Part shown: positions 52,000-61,000 of the stretch, piece after piece | How positions within the stretch are numbered: position 1 is the stretch's first letter | Layout of the letters: each line of letters starts with the position of its first letter | Source of the DNA: an uncultured Prevotella sp. | GTDB lineage: Bacteria; Bacteroidota; Bacteroidia; Bacteroidales; Bacteroidaceae | Direction: 5' to 3' | Assembly: GCA_900317685.1 (NCBI GenBank) | Contig: ONHQ01000035.1 | Location: 1 to 64,000, forward strand | DNA: 64,000 nucleotides | Position numbers and translations under genes: made by a program | Notes under the pieces: generated by a model | Database searches by the model: none | Seen by the model: only the letters and a program-made list of their open reading frames with translations | Told to the model about the DNA's origin: nothing

Positions 52000-53268
52000 T
52001 TATCCGAAGTTGTCGTACATGATATTCTCAGGCTCCACACCCAAAGAATCAAGATAGTCGGTCACGGTCTTAATCAGCATTGGAGGACCACAAAGGTAGT
52101 ACTCGCAGTCTTCCGGCGCATCGTGATCCTTAAGATAGGTATCGCGGATGCAGTTCACCGCAAAGCCGGCATAGTACTTCACACCGGCAGCATCGGCCTT
52201 GGGATCAGGACGGTCGAGAGAGAGATGGAAGTGGAAGTTGGGGAATTCCTTCTCCAATTCCCAGAAGTCCTCCAAGAAGAAGGCCTCGGTCAGCGAACGT
52301 GCACCATAGAAGAAATGCATCTCACGGTCGGTGCAGTGCAGCGTCTTGGTCATGTGCATGATCTGAGAACGCAGAGGAGCCATACCGGCACCACCGCCAA
52401 TCCAAATCATCTCCTTGCCAGTATCGAAACGTGGATGGAAGTCTCCATAAGGACCACTCATAATCACCTTGTCACCAGGCTTAAGGCTGAAGATGTAAGA
52501 CGAACCGATACCCGTCGGCACATTTTGGAAGCCCACCTGCGGACGTGGCAGGAACGGTGTGGTGGCAATACGCACGGTCAGCGTTATGATGTCGCCCTCG
52601 GCAGGATAGTTAGCCATAGAATAGGCACGGACGGTAGGTTCGGGATTGTGAGCCTTCAACGAGAAGATATTGAACTTTTTCCAAGCTCCGATATATTCGT
52701 CGCCTATCATGCTCTTGTCGAAGTCCTTGTCATAGTCGATGCAGTCGTAAGCCGGAATCTTGATCTGAGCATATGAGCCAGGAATGAAGTCCATGTGCTC
52801 GCCCGGCGGCAGAGCCACCTTGAACTCCTTGATGAAGCTTGAAACGTTTTTATTGGAGATGACGGTGCACTCCCACTCTTTCACGCCGAGAATAGACTCA
52901 GGAATCTTGATGTCAAAATCGCCCTTGACCTTTGTCTGGCATCCCAGGCGCCAGTGTTCCTTGATCTGCTTACGTGTGAAGTGAGGGCGCTCGGAATCGA
53001 GGATCTCACCGCCACCGCTGAGCACCTGCACCTTGCACTGGCCGCAACTGGCCTTGCCACCGCAGGCTGAAGGCAGGAAGATGCCGTTGGCGTTGAGCGT
53101 AGACATCAGGCTATCGCCTTGGGGCACCGTGAGTTTCTTGTCGCCATTGATTGTAATGGTCACGTTACCGCTGGGCGAGAGATATTTCTTCGCGATAAGC
53201 AGGATGATGACCAAAAGGAGAATCGCAGCAAGGAAAACTGCGATACTTACTGATATAAACTGTCCCAT
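52000..53268 (-). CDS. nqrF: Na+-translocating NADH:quinone reductase subunit F
   Basis: NqrF is the subunit that takes electrons from NADH. The 422-residue protein has one N-terminal membrane helix (ISVSIAVFLAAILLLVIILL), a 2Fe-2S ferredoxin domain with four Cys (SACGGKASCGQCKVQ and LGCQTKVK), an FAD domain with RAYSMANYP, and the NADH-binding domain (MIWIGGGAGMAPLRSQI, ending PENIMYDNFG). Last gene of the nqr operon. Confidence 0.97.
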   Translation of the reverse strand: MGQFISVSIAVFLAAILLLVIILLIAKKYLSPSGNVTITINGDKKLTVPQGDSLMSTLNANGIFLPSACGGKASCGQCKVQVLSGGGEILDSERPHFTRKQIKEHWRLGCQTKVKGDFDIKIPESILGVKEWECTVISNKNVSSFIKEFKVALPPGEHMDFIPGSYAQIKIPAYDCIDYDKDFDKSMIGDEYIGAWKKFNIFSLKAHNPEPTVRAYSMANYPAEGDIITLTVRIATTPFLPRPQVGFQNVPTGIGSSYIFSLKPGDKVIMSGPYGDFHPRFDTGKEMIWIGGGAGMAPLRSQIMHMTKTLHCTDREMHFFYGARSLTEAFFLEDFWELEKEFPNFHFHLSLDRPDPKADAAGVKYYAGFAVNCIRDTYLKDHDAPEDCEYYLCGPPMLIKTVTDYLDSLGVEPENIMYDNFG

Positions 53269-53287
53269 AATCTATGTTTTCTTCTCC

Positions 53288-53914
53288 TTAAAATTTAATA
53301 CCCGAGAAGCACATCATGGCCATAGCCATGAGGCCCACAGTGATGAAGGTGATGCCCATACCCTGCAATGGCTTGGGCACATCGCTATACTCCATCTTCT
53401 CACGGATGGCACCCATGGAGACGATGGACAACGTCCAACCCAGTCCGCTACCAAGGGCATAGCCGATGCTGTCCCACACGGAACCTATATACTGAGCACT
53501 GGAGGGATCCATATTAATGCGCTGCTGCATGAACAGCGAGGCACCCATGATACAGCAGTTCACGGCAATCAGAGGCAGGAAGATGCCCAGTGCTGAATAT
53601 AAAGAGGGACTGTACTTCTCTACTGCCATCTCCACCAACTGTGTGATGCCGGCGATGATGGCAATGAACAAAATGAAGCTCAGATAGCTTAAGTCCACAC
53701 CCTTGACCAGGCAATCCGGTCCAAGGACATACACCTGAAGCAGATAGTCAACGGGCACGGTGACCAACAACACAAAGGTTACGGCCATACCCAATCCGAA
53801 TGACGTCTTCACATTCTTCGACACGGCAAGGAAAGAACACATGCCGAGGAAGAAGGCGAATATCATGTTGTCGACAAAGATCGACCTGAAAAATAATCCA
53901 AAGAAATGTTCCAT
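53288..53914 (-). CDS. nqrE: Na+-translocating NADH:quinone reductase subunit E
   Basis: A 208-residue membrane subunit with six hydrophobic spans that binds, with NqrD, an iron centre between its half-helices. It starts FFGLFFRSIFVDNMIFAFFL and has AFFLGMCSFLAVSKNVKTSF with one conserved Cys and AVNCCIMGASLFMQQ with the second. It starts 41 nt after nqrD. Confidence 0.96.
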   Translation of the reverse strand: MEHFFGLFFRSIFVDNMIFAFFLGMCSFLAVSKNVKTSFGLGMAVTFVLLVTVPVDYLLQVYVLGPDCLVKGVDLSYLSFILFIAIIAGITQLVEMAVEKYSPSLYSALGIFLPLIAVNCCIMGASLFMQQRINMDPSSAQYIGSVWDSIGYALGSGLGWTLSIVSMGAIREKMEYSDVPKPLQGMGITFITVGLMAMAMMCFSGIKF

Positions 53915-53955
53915 AATAGAAATATCGCTTTAATAATGATCAATACCGACAAACC

Positions 53956-54585
53956 TTACTTCTTGTCCTCTTTATAGAAATAGGCGCGGTGAACCCAGAT
54001 GACACATCCCAAGAGGATAAGAGCCATGGCAGGCATGGTCATCATACCGTTGTTGACATAGCCTGCATCGTAGAAGCTCTGCGGGATGATCTTGAAGCCA
54101 AGGAGTGAACCACGACCGAAGAACTCACGGAAAGCGCCGACGATGATCAAGATCATCGCATAGCCGAGACCGTTACCGATACCGTCGAGGAAACTCGGCC
54201 AAGGCTTGTTCATCATGGCGAAAGCCTCCAAGCGCCCCATGAGGATACAGTTGGTGATGATCAGTCCTACATACACCGAGAGCTGCACACTCACGTCGTA
54301 GGCCACAGCCTTCAGTATCTGGCTGACAATCGTCACCAAGGCGGCGACGACGACCAACTGCACGATGATGCGGATACGCATGGGGATGGTCTTGCGGATG
54401 AGTGCAATGATCACATTAGAGAAAGCCGTAATCACCGTCACGGCCAGTCCCATGACAATGGCGGGCTTGAGCTGAGATGTCACGGCCAGCGCGGAGCAGA
54501 TACCGAGAATCTGAACGAGGATTGGGTTGTTGATATTCAACGGCCCACCCAACACCTCTTTATTTTGCTTACTGAATAAACTCAT
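53956..54585 (-). CDS. nqrD: Na+-translocating NADH:quinone reductase subunit D
   Basis: A 209-residue membrane subunit, homologous to NqrE and inverted in the membrane relative to it. Conserved Cys occur in LVQILGICSALAVTSQLKPA and GLIITNCILMGRLEAFAM. The GNGLGYAMILIIVGAFREFF segment is typical. It starts 12 nt after nqrC. Confidence 0.96.
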   Translation of the reverse strand: MSLFSKQNKEVLGGPLNINNPILVQILGICSALAVTSQLKPAIVMGLAVTVITAFSNVIIALIRKTIPMRIRIIVQLVVVAALVTIVSQILKAVAYDVSVQLSVYVGLIITNCILMGRLEAFAMMNKPWPSFLDGIGNGLGYAMILIIVGAFREFFGRGSLLGFKIIPQSFYDAGYVNNGMMTMPAMALILLGCVIWVHRAYFYKEDKK

Positions 54586-54597
54586 AATTCGTCTTTA

Positions 54598-55302
54598 TTA
54601 TTTAGCATTCAGAAATTTAATATACTGTCCAAGACAGTCGTGAAGCATATCCGTGACACCATTGGATGTCAGCGTAGCACCAGTGACAGCGTCCACAGAG
54701 TTGGGATCATTGCTGTCGCGCTTCTTCAACACCGAGATGGCGATGGCATTACGGTCTGCGCCCTTGAAGAGCTTCTTGCCCTGGAACTGCTCTTGCCACT
54801 TCTGGTTGTCCTTAATCTCGGCACCCAGTCCGGCCGTCTCACTCTCATGGTTGAAGTAAGCACCATAGATCGTAGACTTATCATCGTTCAGAGCGATATA
54901 GCCGCTGATCGGTCCCCACAGTCCCATGCCATAGACAGGAATCACATATTTGGTCTGGCCGTCGACGTTGCATACATACACCGCCAACTTACCAGCCTTG
55001 AAATCACCGGAGTTGAGCTTAAAGCCGGCAGCGGTGCCACCCTTAGAGCCTTTGTCAACGACATTGCCGTTGGCATCAATAATCTCGTCGGCAGTGACCA
55101 CCTCTTTATATTTGGCGGCAGCAGCCTGATCCTGCAAGCCACGGATGTTGAGCGAATAGAGTATCTGCTTCTGCTTGTCAAGTGCCACATTAGCTTCCTG
55201 TGCCGGACGCAATGCCTGAAAGACAAAGGCCAGCAAGAAGGCAACGATCACCACAAGAACGGCAGCATAGACAATCGTATAAGAATTGGAATTTGTTTTC
55301 AT
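54598..55302 (-). CDS. nqrC: Na+-translocating NADH:quinone reductase subunit C
   Basis: A 234-residue subunit with one N-terminal membrane helix (IVYAAVLVVIVAFLLAFVFQ) and a periplasmic FMN-binding domain. The covalent FMN site is the canonical DAVTGATLTSNGV near residue 208, where the last Thr of TGAT carries the flavin. Attachment needs an ApbE flavin transferase, which is not in this window. Confidence 0.96.
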   Translation of the reverse strand: MKTNSNSYTIVYAAVLVVIVAFLLAFVFQALRPAQEANVALDKQKQILYSLNIRGLQDQAAAAKYKEVVTADEIIDANGNVVDKGSKGGTAAGFKLNSGDFKAGKLAVYVCNVDGQTKYVIPVYGMGLWGPISGYIALNDDKSTIYGAYFNHESETAGLGAEIKDNQKWQEQFQGKKLFKGADRNAIAISVLKKRDSNDPNSVDAVTGATLTSNGVTDMLHDCLGQYIKFLNAK

Positions 55303-55332
55303 ACCTTATATTATATAATGTCGTCTGCTTGA

Positions 55333-56490
55333 TTAGTTAGAAGAACGTTTGGCACGCTTCGAGATGTTGGACTGAACGACGCAGTAGTCGATCAGCGGTG
55401 CAAACATATTGCCGAAGAAGATAGCGAGCATCATTCCCTCGGGATAACCGGGGTTCAGGACGCGCACCACCACTGCCATGATACCGATGAGCAGACCATA
55501 GATATATTTACCTGTCTCGGTACGTGCAGATGTGACAGGGTCAGTAGCCATGAACACGGCACCAAAGCAGAAGCCACCCAGCACGATGTGCTCATACCAA
55601 GGAATAGGTGTCTTGCCCGTTACGGCAAAGATCAAAGCCATGGCAATGCCACCGATGAAGACACTCAGCATGGTCTTCCAACTGGCAATGCCTGTCCACA
55701 ACAAAATGACAGCACCAATAGCGATGGCGATGACAGAGGTCTCACCTACGGAACCGGGGATAAAGCCCAAGACCATATCGGTCAGGCTCGACTGTGGCGT
55801 GATGCCCTGGGCAATCTGTCCCAGTGGCGTAGCAGCCGTGAATCCATCGGGCAACTGATAGCCGAGGCCACAGATAGAATCTGTACTTACCCACACCGAG
55901 TCACCCGTCATCTTGCTGGGATAAGAGAAGAACAGGAACATACGGGCAGCAATAGCCACGTTGAAGATGTTCATACCTGTACCGCCAAAGATCTCCTTGG
56001 CAAAGATGACAGCAAAAGCGACAGCGATCGCCAACATCCACAACGGTGTGGTCACAGGGATGATCAGTGGGATGATGATACCGGAAACCAAATAGCCCTC
56101 TTGGATTTCTTCGCCTTTCCACTGAGCCCAAGCGAACTCTATGCCCAGACCGACGATGTAGCTCACCAGCAGGTTGGGCAACACAGCCAGGAAGCCATAA
56201 AAGAAGAGTGACCAAAAACCAGTCTCTGCCAGCTTGCCGGCAGCTGCAGCATTCTGATAGCCTACATTGTACATACCGAAGAGCAGCGCAGGAAGCAAAG
56301 CAATGACGACAATGCTCATGATACGCTTCGAGTCTAAGGCGTCGTGAATACTGGCACCGGAATCCGACGTAGTATTGGGAACGAACAGGAAACTCTCAAA
56401 GCCTTCATAGATGCTGTTGAAGGCATGGAGCTTCCCTCCTTCTTGGAAATTGGGTCGGATGCGGTCAAAGTATTTTTTTAAACCATTCAT
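55333..56490 (-). CDS. nqrB: Na+-translocating NADH:quinone reductase subunit B
   Basis: A 385-residue membrane subunit with about ten spans that forms the sodium path with NqrD and NqrE and binds riboflavin and one covalent FMN. The start FDRIRPNFQEGGKLHAFNSI is typical. The FMN site reads DGFTAATPLGQIAQG near residue 225, where many homologues have SGAT; the acceptor Thr is kept. The motif FMATDPVTSARTETGKYIYG near 320 is conserved. Confidence 0.96.
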   Translation of the reverse strand: MNGLKKYFDRIRPNFQEGGKLHAFNSIYEGFESFLFVPNTTSDSGASIHDALDSKRIMSIVVIALLPALLFGMYNVGYQNAAAAGKLAETGFWSLFFYGFLAVLPNLLVSYIVGLGIEFAWAQWKGEEIQEGYLVSGIIIPLIIPVTTPLWMLAIAVAFAVIFAKEIFGGTGMNIFNVAIAARMFLFFSYPSKMTGDSVWVSTDSICGLGYQLPDGFTAATPLGQIAQGITPQSSLTDMVLGFIPGSVGETSVIAIAIGAVILLWTGIASWKTMLSVFIGGIAMALIFAVTGKTPIPWYEHIVLGGFCFGAVFMATDPVTSARTETGKYIYGLLIGIMAVVVRVLNPGYPEGMMLAIFFGNMFAPLIDYCVVQSNISKRAKRSSN

Positions 56491-56524
56491 AGTTTTATAT
56501 TATTGTTTCTGTGCTAAATATACA

Positions 56525-57880
56525 TCAAGCATTCTCCTTGCGCAGGATGTCAAGGCCCTGACGCACAATTTTTTGTAATGGCAGCTTTGAAGAGTCCACG
56601 AACTCTGCCAAAGCGAAGTCTTCAGGCGACACCTCATAGATACCCAACTGCTCCTGTCGGTCAATGTCACCGGCAATAAGCGCTTTGATAAGGTACTCAC
56701 CATAGATGTCCATCGGCAACACCTTGTCGTACTCGCCACTCATGATCATATGGCGCTCGCCACCTTTTACTCTCGCGTCAAGATCATACTCATGACGCTT
56801 GCCCTGGAGCCAAGAGAAATAGCTGTGAGAAACGGAGAAATCGTTGGTACGGGGAGCAATCCAGCCCAGCATCTCGTTGCGGTCATCACCTTCTGGAATA
56901 ACCGTCACCTCGGATGTATGAGCACCTAAATAATCATCCAAGCCGCACTTCACACCCGTCAAGGGATTGCCATTGAGGATACGAACATGCTGCTCTGTTG
57001 CTAAGCGGTCCTTCAGAATATCTGCCATCTTCGTACCCACCAACACATTGGCGTATGCCGGTTCTTTCACCTGACTGCCAGCTATAGCAATGACACGGTG
57101 AAGATCCACCTTACCTGTCAGCATCAACCGCCCAATGAAAATGACAGCAGACGGATCAACAGTCCATACCACCTCTCCACGGTTGATAGGATTGAGGTGA
57201 TTGACTTGTATGCCCACATTGCCAGCAGGACAAGGGCCATCGAACACGGTAATCTCTACATCCTTTGCTTGCGTAAGCGCCGCAGACTGCTGTGCCGCAC
57301 CAATGCCCAAAGAGACGGGAGCCATCTTAGACAAAGCAGTAAGACCAGCCTGAAAAGCAACTTCATTACCTTGAAGTTCTACTTCAAAGTCCGCAGCCAA
57401 CGGCATGTCGCGCAAAGCGGAAACAAAGATAGCCTTAGGAGATAAAGAGGGGGAAGCCACAACAGCGTAGGGCAGTTGATTGATATAAGCAAACAGTCCG
57501 GACTCTAACAGCAACGATTTCACTGCTTTCCCGTCCAATGATGCTACATCTTGTTTGCCATAATCATGAAAGCTCTGCTCCTGATCAGCCTTTACTTTCA
57601 CATAGAGCACTTTACGCCGTTCACCACGAAGCACCTGCTCTACAGTGCCACTCACTGGAGAAGCAGACCGCACCTCTTGGGATAACTTGTCTACAAACAG
57701 AGGATCTCCGGCAAGAACATGATCACCCTCTTTGACAACTACTTTTGGCTTTAAACCTACGAAACTACTTGGCACAAGGGCATACTCTCCAGACGAAATC
57801 ACTTCTACACGTTTGTCCGTCGAAGCTTTTCCCTTTAAATGGATGTCTAAGCCTTTTCGTATCTTAACTACATTTGTCAT
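56525..57880 (-). CDS. nqrA: Na+-translocating NADH:quinone reductase subunit A
   Basis: A 451-residue cytoplasmic subunit, implicated in quinone binding. It starts VVKIRKGLDIHLKGKAS with FVGLKPKVVVKEGDHVLAGD near 40, resembling a biotinyl-like hammerhead, and GPCPAGNVGIQVNHLNPI near 235. The C-terminus has EVSPEDFALAEFVDSSKLPL, where V. cholerae-type NqrA has Cys clusters; here there are few Cys. First gene of nqrABCDEF. Confidence 0.96.
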   Translation of the reverse strand: MTNVVKIRKGLDIHLKGKASTDKRVEVISSGEYALVPSSFVGLKPKVVVKEGDHVLAGDPLFVDKLSQEVRSASPVSGTVEQVLRGERRKVLYVKVKADQEQSFHDYGKQDVASLDGKAVKSLLLESGLFAYINQLPYAVVASPSLSPKAIFVSALRDMPLAADFEVELQGNEVAFQAGLTALSKMAPVSLGIGAAQQSAALTQAKDVEITVFDGPCPAGNVGIQVNHLNPINRGEVVWTVDPSAVIFIGRLMLTGKVDLHRVIAIAGSQVKEPAYANVLVGTKMADILKDRLATEQHVRILNGNPLTGVKCGLDDYLGAHTSEVTVIPEGDDRNEMLGWIAPRTNDFSVSHSYFSWLQGKRHEYDLDARVKGGERHMIMSGEYDKVLPMDIYGEYLIKALIAGDIDRQEQLGIYEVSPEDFALAEFVDSSKLPLQKIVRQGLDILRKENA

Positions 57881-57992
57881 AGAAAAAATAATAAGTAATA
57901 CTTCTTATGATATGATGCTGAAATGTCTCATTGTGTCCTGTAACGCACGACTACGTTCTTCCCTTTTCATGGTGAAGCAATCTTTGACGATG

Positions 57993-58000
57993 CAAATATA
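57993..58000 (-). promoter_or_regulatory. -7 promoter element of nqrABCDEF
   Basis: CAAATATA reads TATATTTG on the minus strand, about 110 nt upstream of nqrA. All six genes are spaced by 12-41 nt with no internal terminator. Confidence 0.55.
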
Positions 58001-58063
58001 CTGAAAATTTAGATTAAAAATGATAAAGACAGCCATTTTATTTCATTTTCGAGTTTAATTTTA

Positions 58064-58071
58064 TATTTTTG
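58064..58071 (+). promoter_or_regulatory. -7 promoter element just before tamB
   Basis: TATTTTTG ends 8 nt before the tamB ATG at 58080, leaving a leader of only a few bases. Confidence 0.5.
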
Positions 58072-58079
58072 CACATAAA

Positions 58080-61000
58080 ATGAAATGGTTTAGGCACACA
58101 ATCAATACTGTGGTATGGGTTTTATTGACATTTTACGTCACCCTTACCATCGCTGTGAACATACCTGCTGTACAAAAATATTTCGGACGTGAAGTGGCCT
58201 CTGCCCTGTCTGAAAAATTTGGTACGAAGGTATGCGTAGGCCGTATTGACGTTGGTCTGTTCAACCGTATCATCATAGATGACGTGACGATGCTCGACCA
58301 GCAACGCCATCCCATGTTGCGTGCCGGCCGAATTTCAGCAAAGCTCGATCTTCTCCGACTGCCCCACAACGAAATATGCATCACCTCGGCCCAGCTCTTC
58401 GGGGCTGACATCCATATCAACAGGGCAACGGCGAATGCAAAACCGAATTATCAGTTCGTCGTGGACTCTTTGGCTTCCAAAGACACGACAAGCCATTCAC
58501 AACTCAACTTCCAAATTCATAGTCTGATTATCCGACGCGGTGCTCTCTGCTATGACCAACAAGACATGCCGAGGATGCATACCTTCGACCTCAATCATCT
58601 CAATATCAAGAATATCAGTACACATATTTTGTTGTCTGATCTGACAAAGGAGGCCGGCAGCATCAACATCAAGAAGCTCAGCCTCTCAGAGCAGTGTGGC
58701 TTGGACATTAAGGAACTCACCGCCAAAGCATCGATGTCAAAACACAAGATTGCTTTGGACCATCTTTTTCTTCGTACACCAACATCGAAAGTTTCTCTGA
58801 AAGAAATCGTTGTTAATTTCCTGCGCAAGGACAATATGATTGATTGGAACACAATATCTTACGTAGGCAGCATTCAACCTTCAGTTATCAGCACATACGA
58901 CATCAGTTGCCTTACCAACAAGATTAAAAGGTCCCAAGACAATATTCAGTTCAGTACCCGATTCCGCGGTACGAAACATCACATTGCTATAGAGAACATA
59001 CTTTTTGATGTCTATCCGGGCAATGCACGCAAATCGTCTATTCTCCATTTTGGTGGAGACATCCGTACGTCTCTCAACAACCGCCAGCCCGACTGGAGCA
59101 TCATTTGCCACAGTCTCTTCATCAACAAAGAAGGTAAAAACATATTCAACATCAGTCTCCCCGCGGTGGCCGACCGTCTCGACCACCTCGCTTTCACTGG
59201 CAATGGGCGTGGGAAGGGCACAAACCAAATCCAAGTCAGTGGCGCCCTGCTCTCTGACGCAGGAAATGCCAAGGTGACTTTCAAAATGGATCACCAGGCG
59301 CTTATCGGTTATTTGGAAACGCAACGCTTCAATCTCCAACAGATCACGGCCAACAAAGATTTAGGAGTGTTGGCCGCCAGCATCAAAGTGTCAGGAAACC
59401 TCCGTCAGAAAATATTCCAGGCAGACGGACGCATTGACAGGATCGACTTTAAAGGCTACCCATATCAGCATATAGACATCAATGGTGCTTACAGAAACGA
59501 GACCTTCTCGGGACGTTGCTCTATCAACGATCCCAACATCGTTGCTACCCTCGAAAGTAAGGACGGAATATCGCTCTCCCGCCATCATTATGCTCTTGAA
59601 GCGGAGATTTCCCGACTGCGTCCATCTGCCGTCAACTTGCTAAAAGGCAAACTTGGCGACACCAACTATGCTGTTAACCTCTCGGCCAACATCTCAGGCT
59701 CAAGCCTCAACAATCTTGACGGGCTCCTCAAAATCACTAATTTCCGCGCCCAAAGAGCCGATGAGAGTTACGAATTACAGTCCTTACAGCTAAAAGCAGG
59801 CAAAAGCAACAATGACCACTTTGTCACGATGCTCAGCGATTTCGGACATATCGAGGTGACAGGGCAATTTGACTATGCCACGCTATTGCAAAGTATTCAA
59901 AACGTCTTTGTCCATCAGCTTCCCAGCATACAGACGCTGACATCTTTCAGATACCGCCCTACCCATTCCAACAACTTTGCTCTTACAGCCACCATTCTGC
60001 GTGATGACTGGCTGCGCTTCTTCACTGGCATGGATCTGAATTTTCTGCAACCGGTATCCCTCACTTGTAGTTTGGACAGCAAGACTGAGGCCATTGACTG
60101 CCATATCGTCGCACCGGATATTGCCTACAATGGAGGACACTATCAGAACGTCAATGTCATTGCCACGTCACCCAACAACCAACTCAACTGCCGAGGCTCA
60201 CTCACCAAGATGGACGACCGGGGACTGGGCACAGACTACCAACTCCAAACCACAGCAGTCGGCAACACCTTGCGTACCAGCCTGTCCATGGACAATCATG
60301 CCAAGAAGCAACGGTTGAGAGGACAGCTCAATGCCGACATGGCATTCCTCACTAACGAGAAAAACCAAGTGGTTGCTTCTTTTGATGTCAAGAAATCTCA
60401 TCTTCTCGTTGGAGATTCTGTATTTACCATCCACGCCGACCAACTCACTTACAGCAAGAAGCATCTCACCATCGAAAATCTCAATATTGCCAGCAATTCT
60501 CAGTCTGTCCGTATTGATGGTCAAGCATCGCCCAACCGTGATGACTCTATTATCGTGGAACTCAACAATGTCAATGTTGAGTATATCCTCGACCTTGTCA
60601 ACTTCCATTCCGTAGACTTCTCCGGCAATGTCAACGGCAAGGCTTATTTGTCCTCGCTTTTCGACACGCCAAAAGCTAAAGGTGACATAGTGGTCTCCAA
60701 TTTCCAGTTTGAAGAAGGCAATATGGGAACGCTCAATGCCAATGTAAAATGGAACAACGAGAAGAAACAGATTGACATCGATGCCATTGCCCAAGACACC
60801 ATGCACACCGACAGGGGTATTCAAGACCGGCGGACTGTCATCAAGGGTTATGTCTCGCCCAAACGCAACGACATCAGCCTCACCTTTAACGCTGAAAACA
60901 CCAGAGGAGAGTTTCTCAAAGGCTTCTGTTCCAACTTCATGAGCAATATAGACCTTTCGGTCAACGGCAAGCTCAGCCTATGGGGCGACCTGAAGAAACT

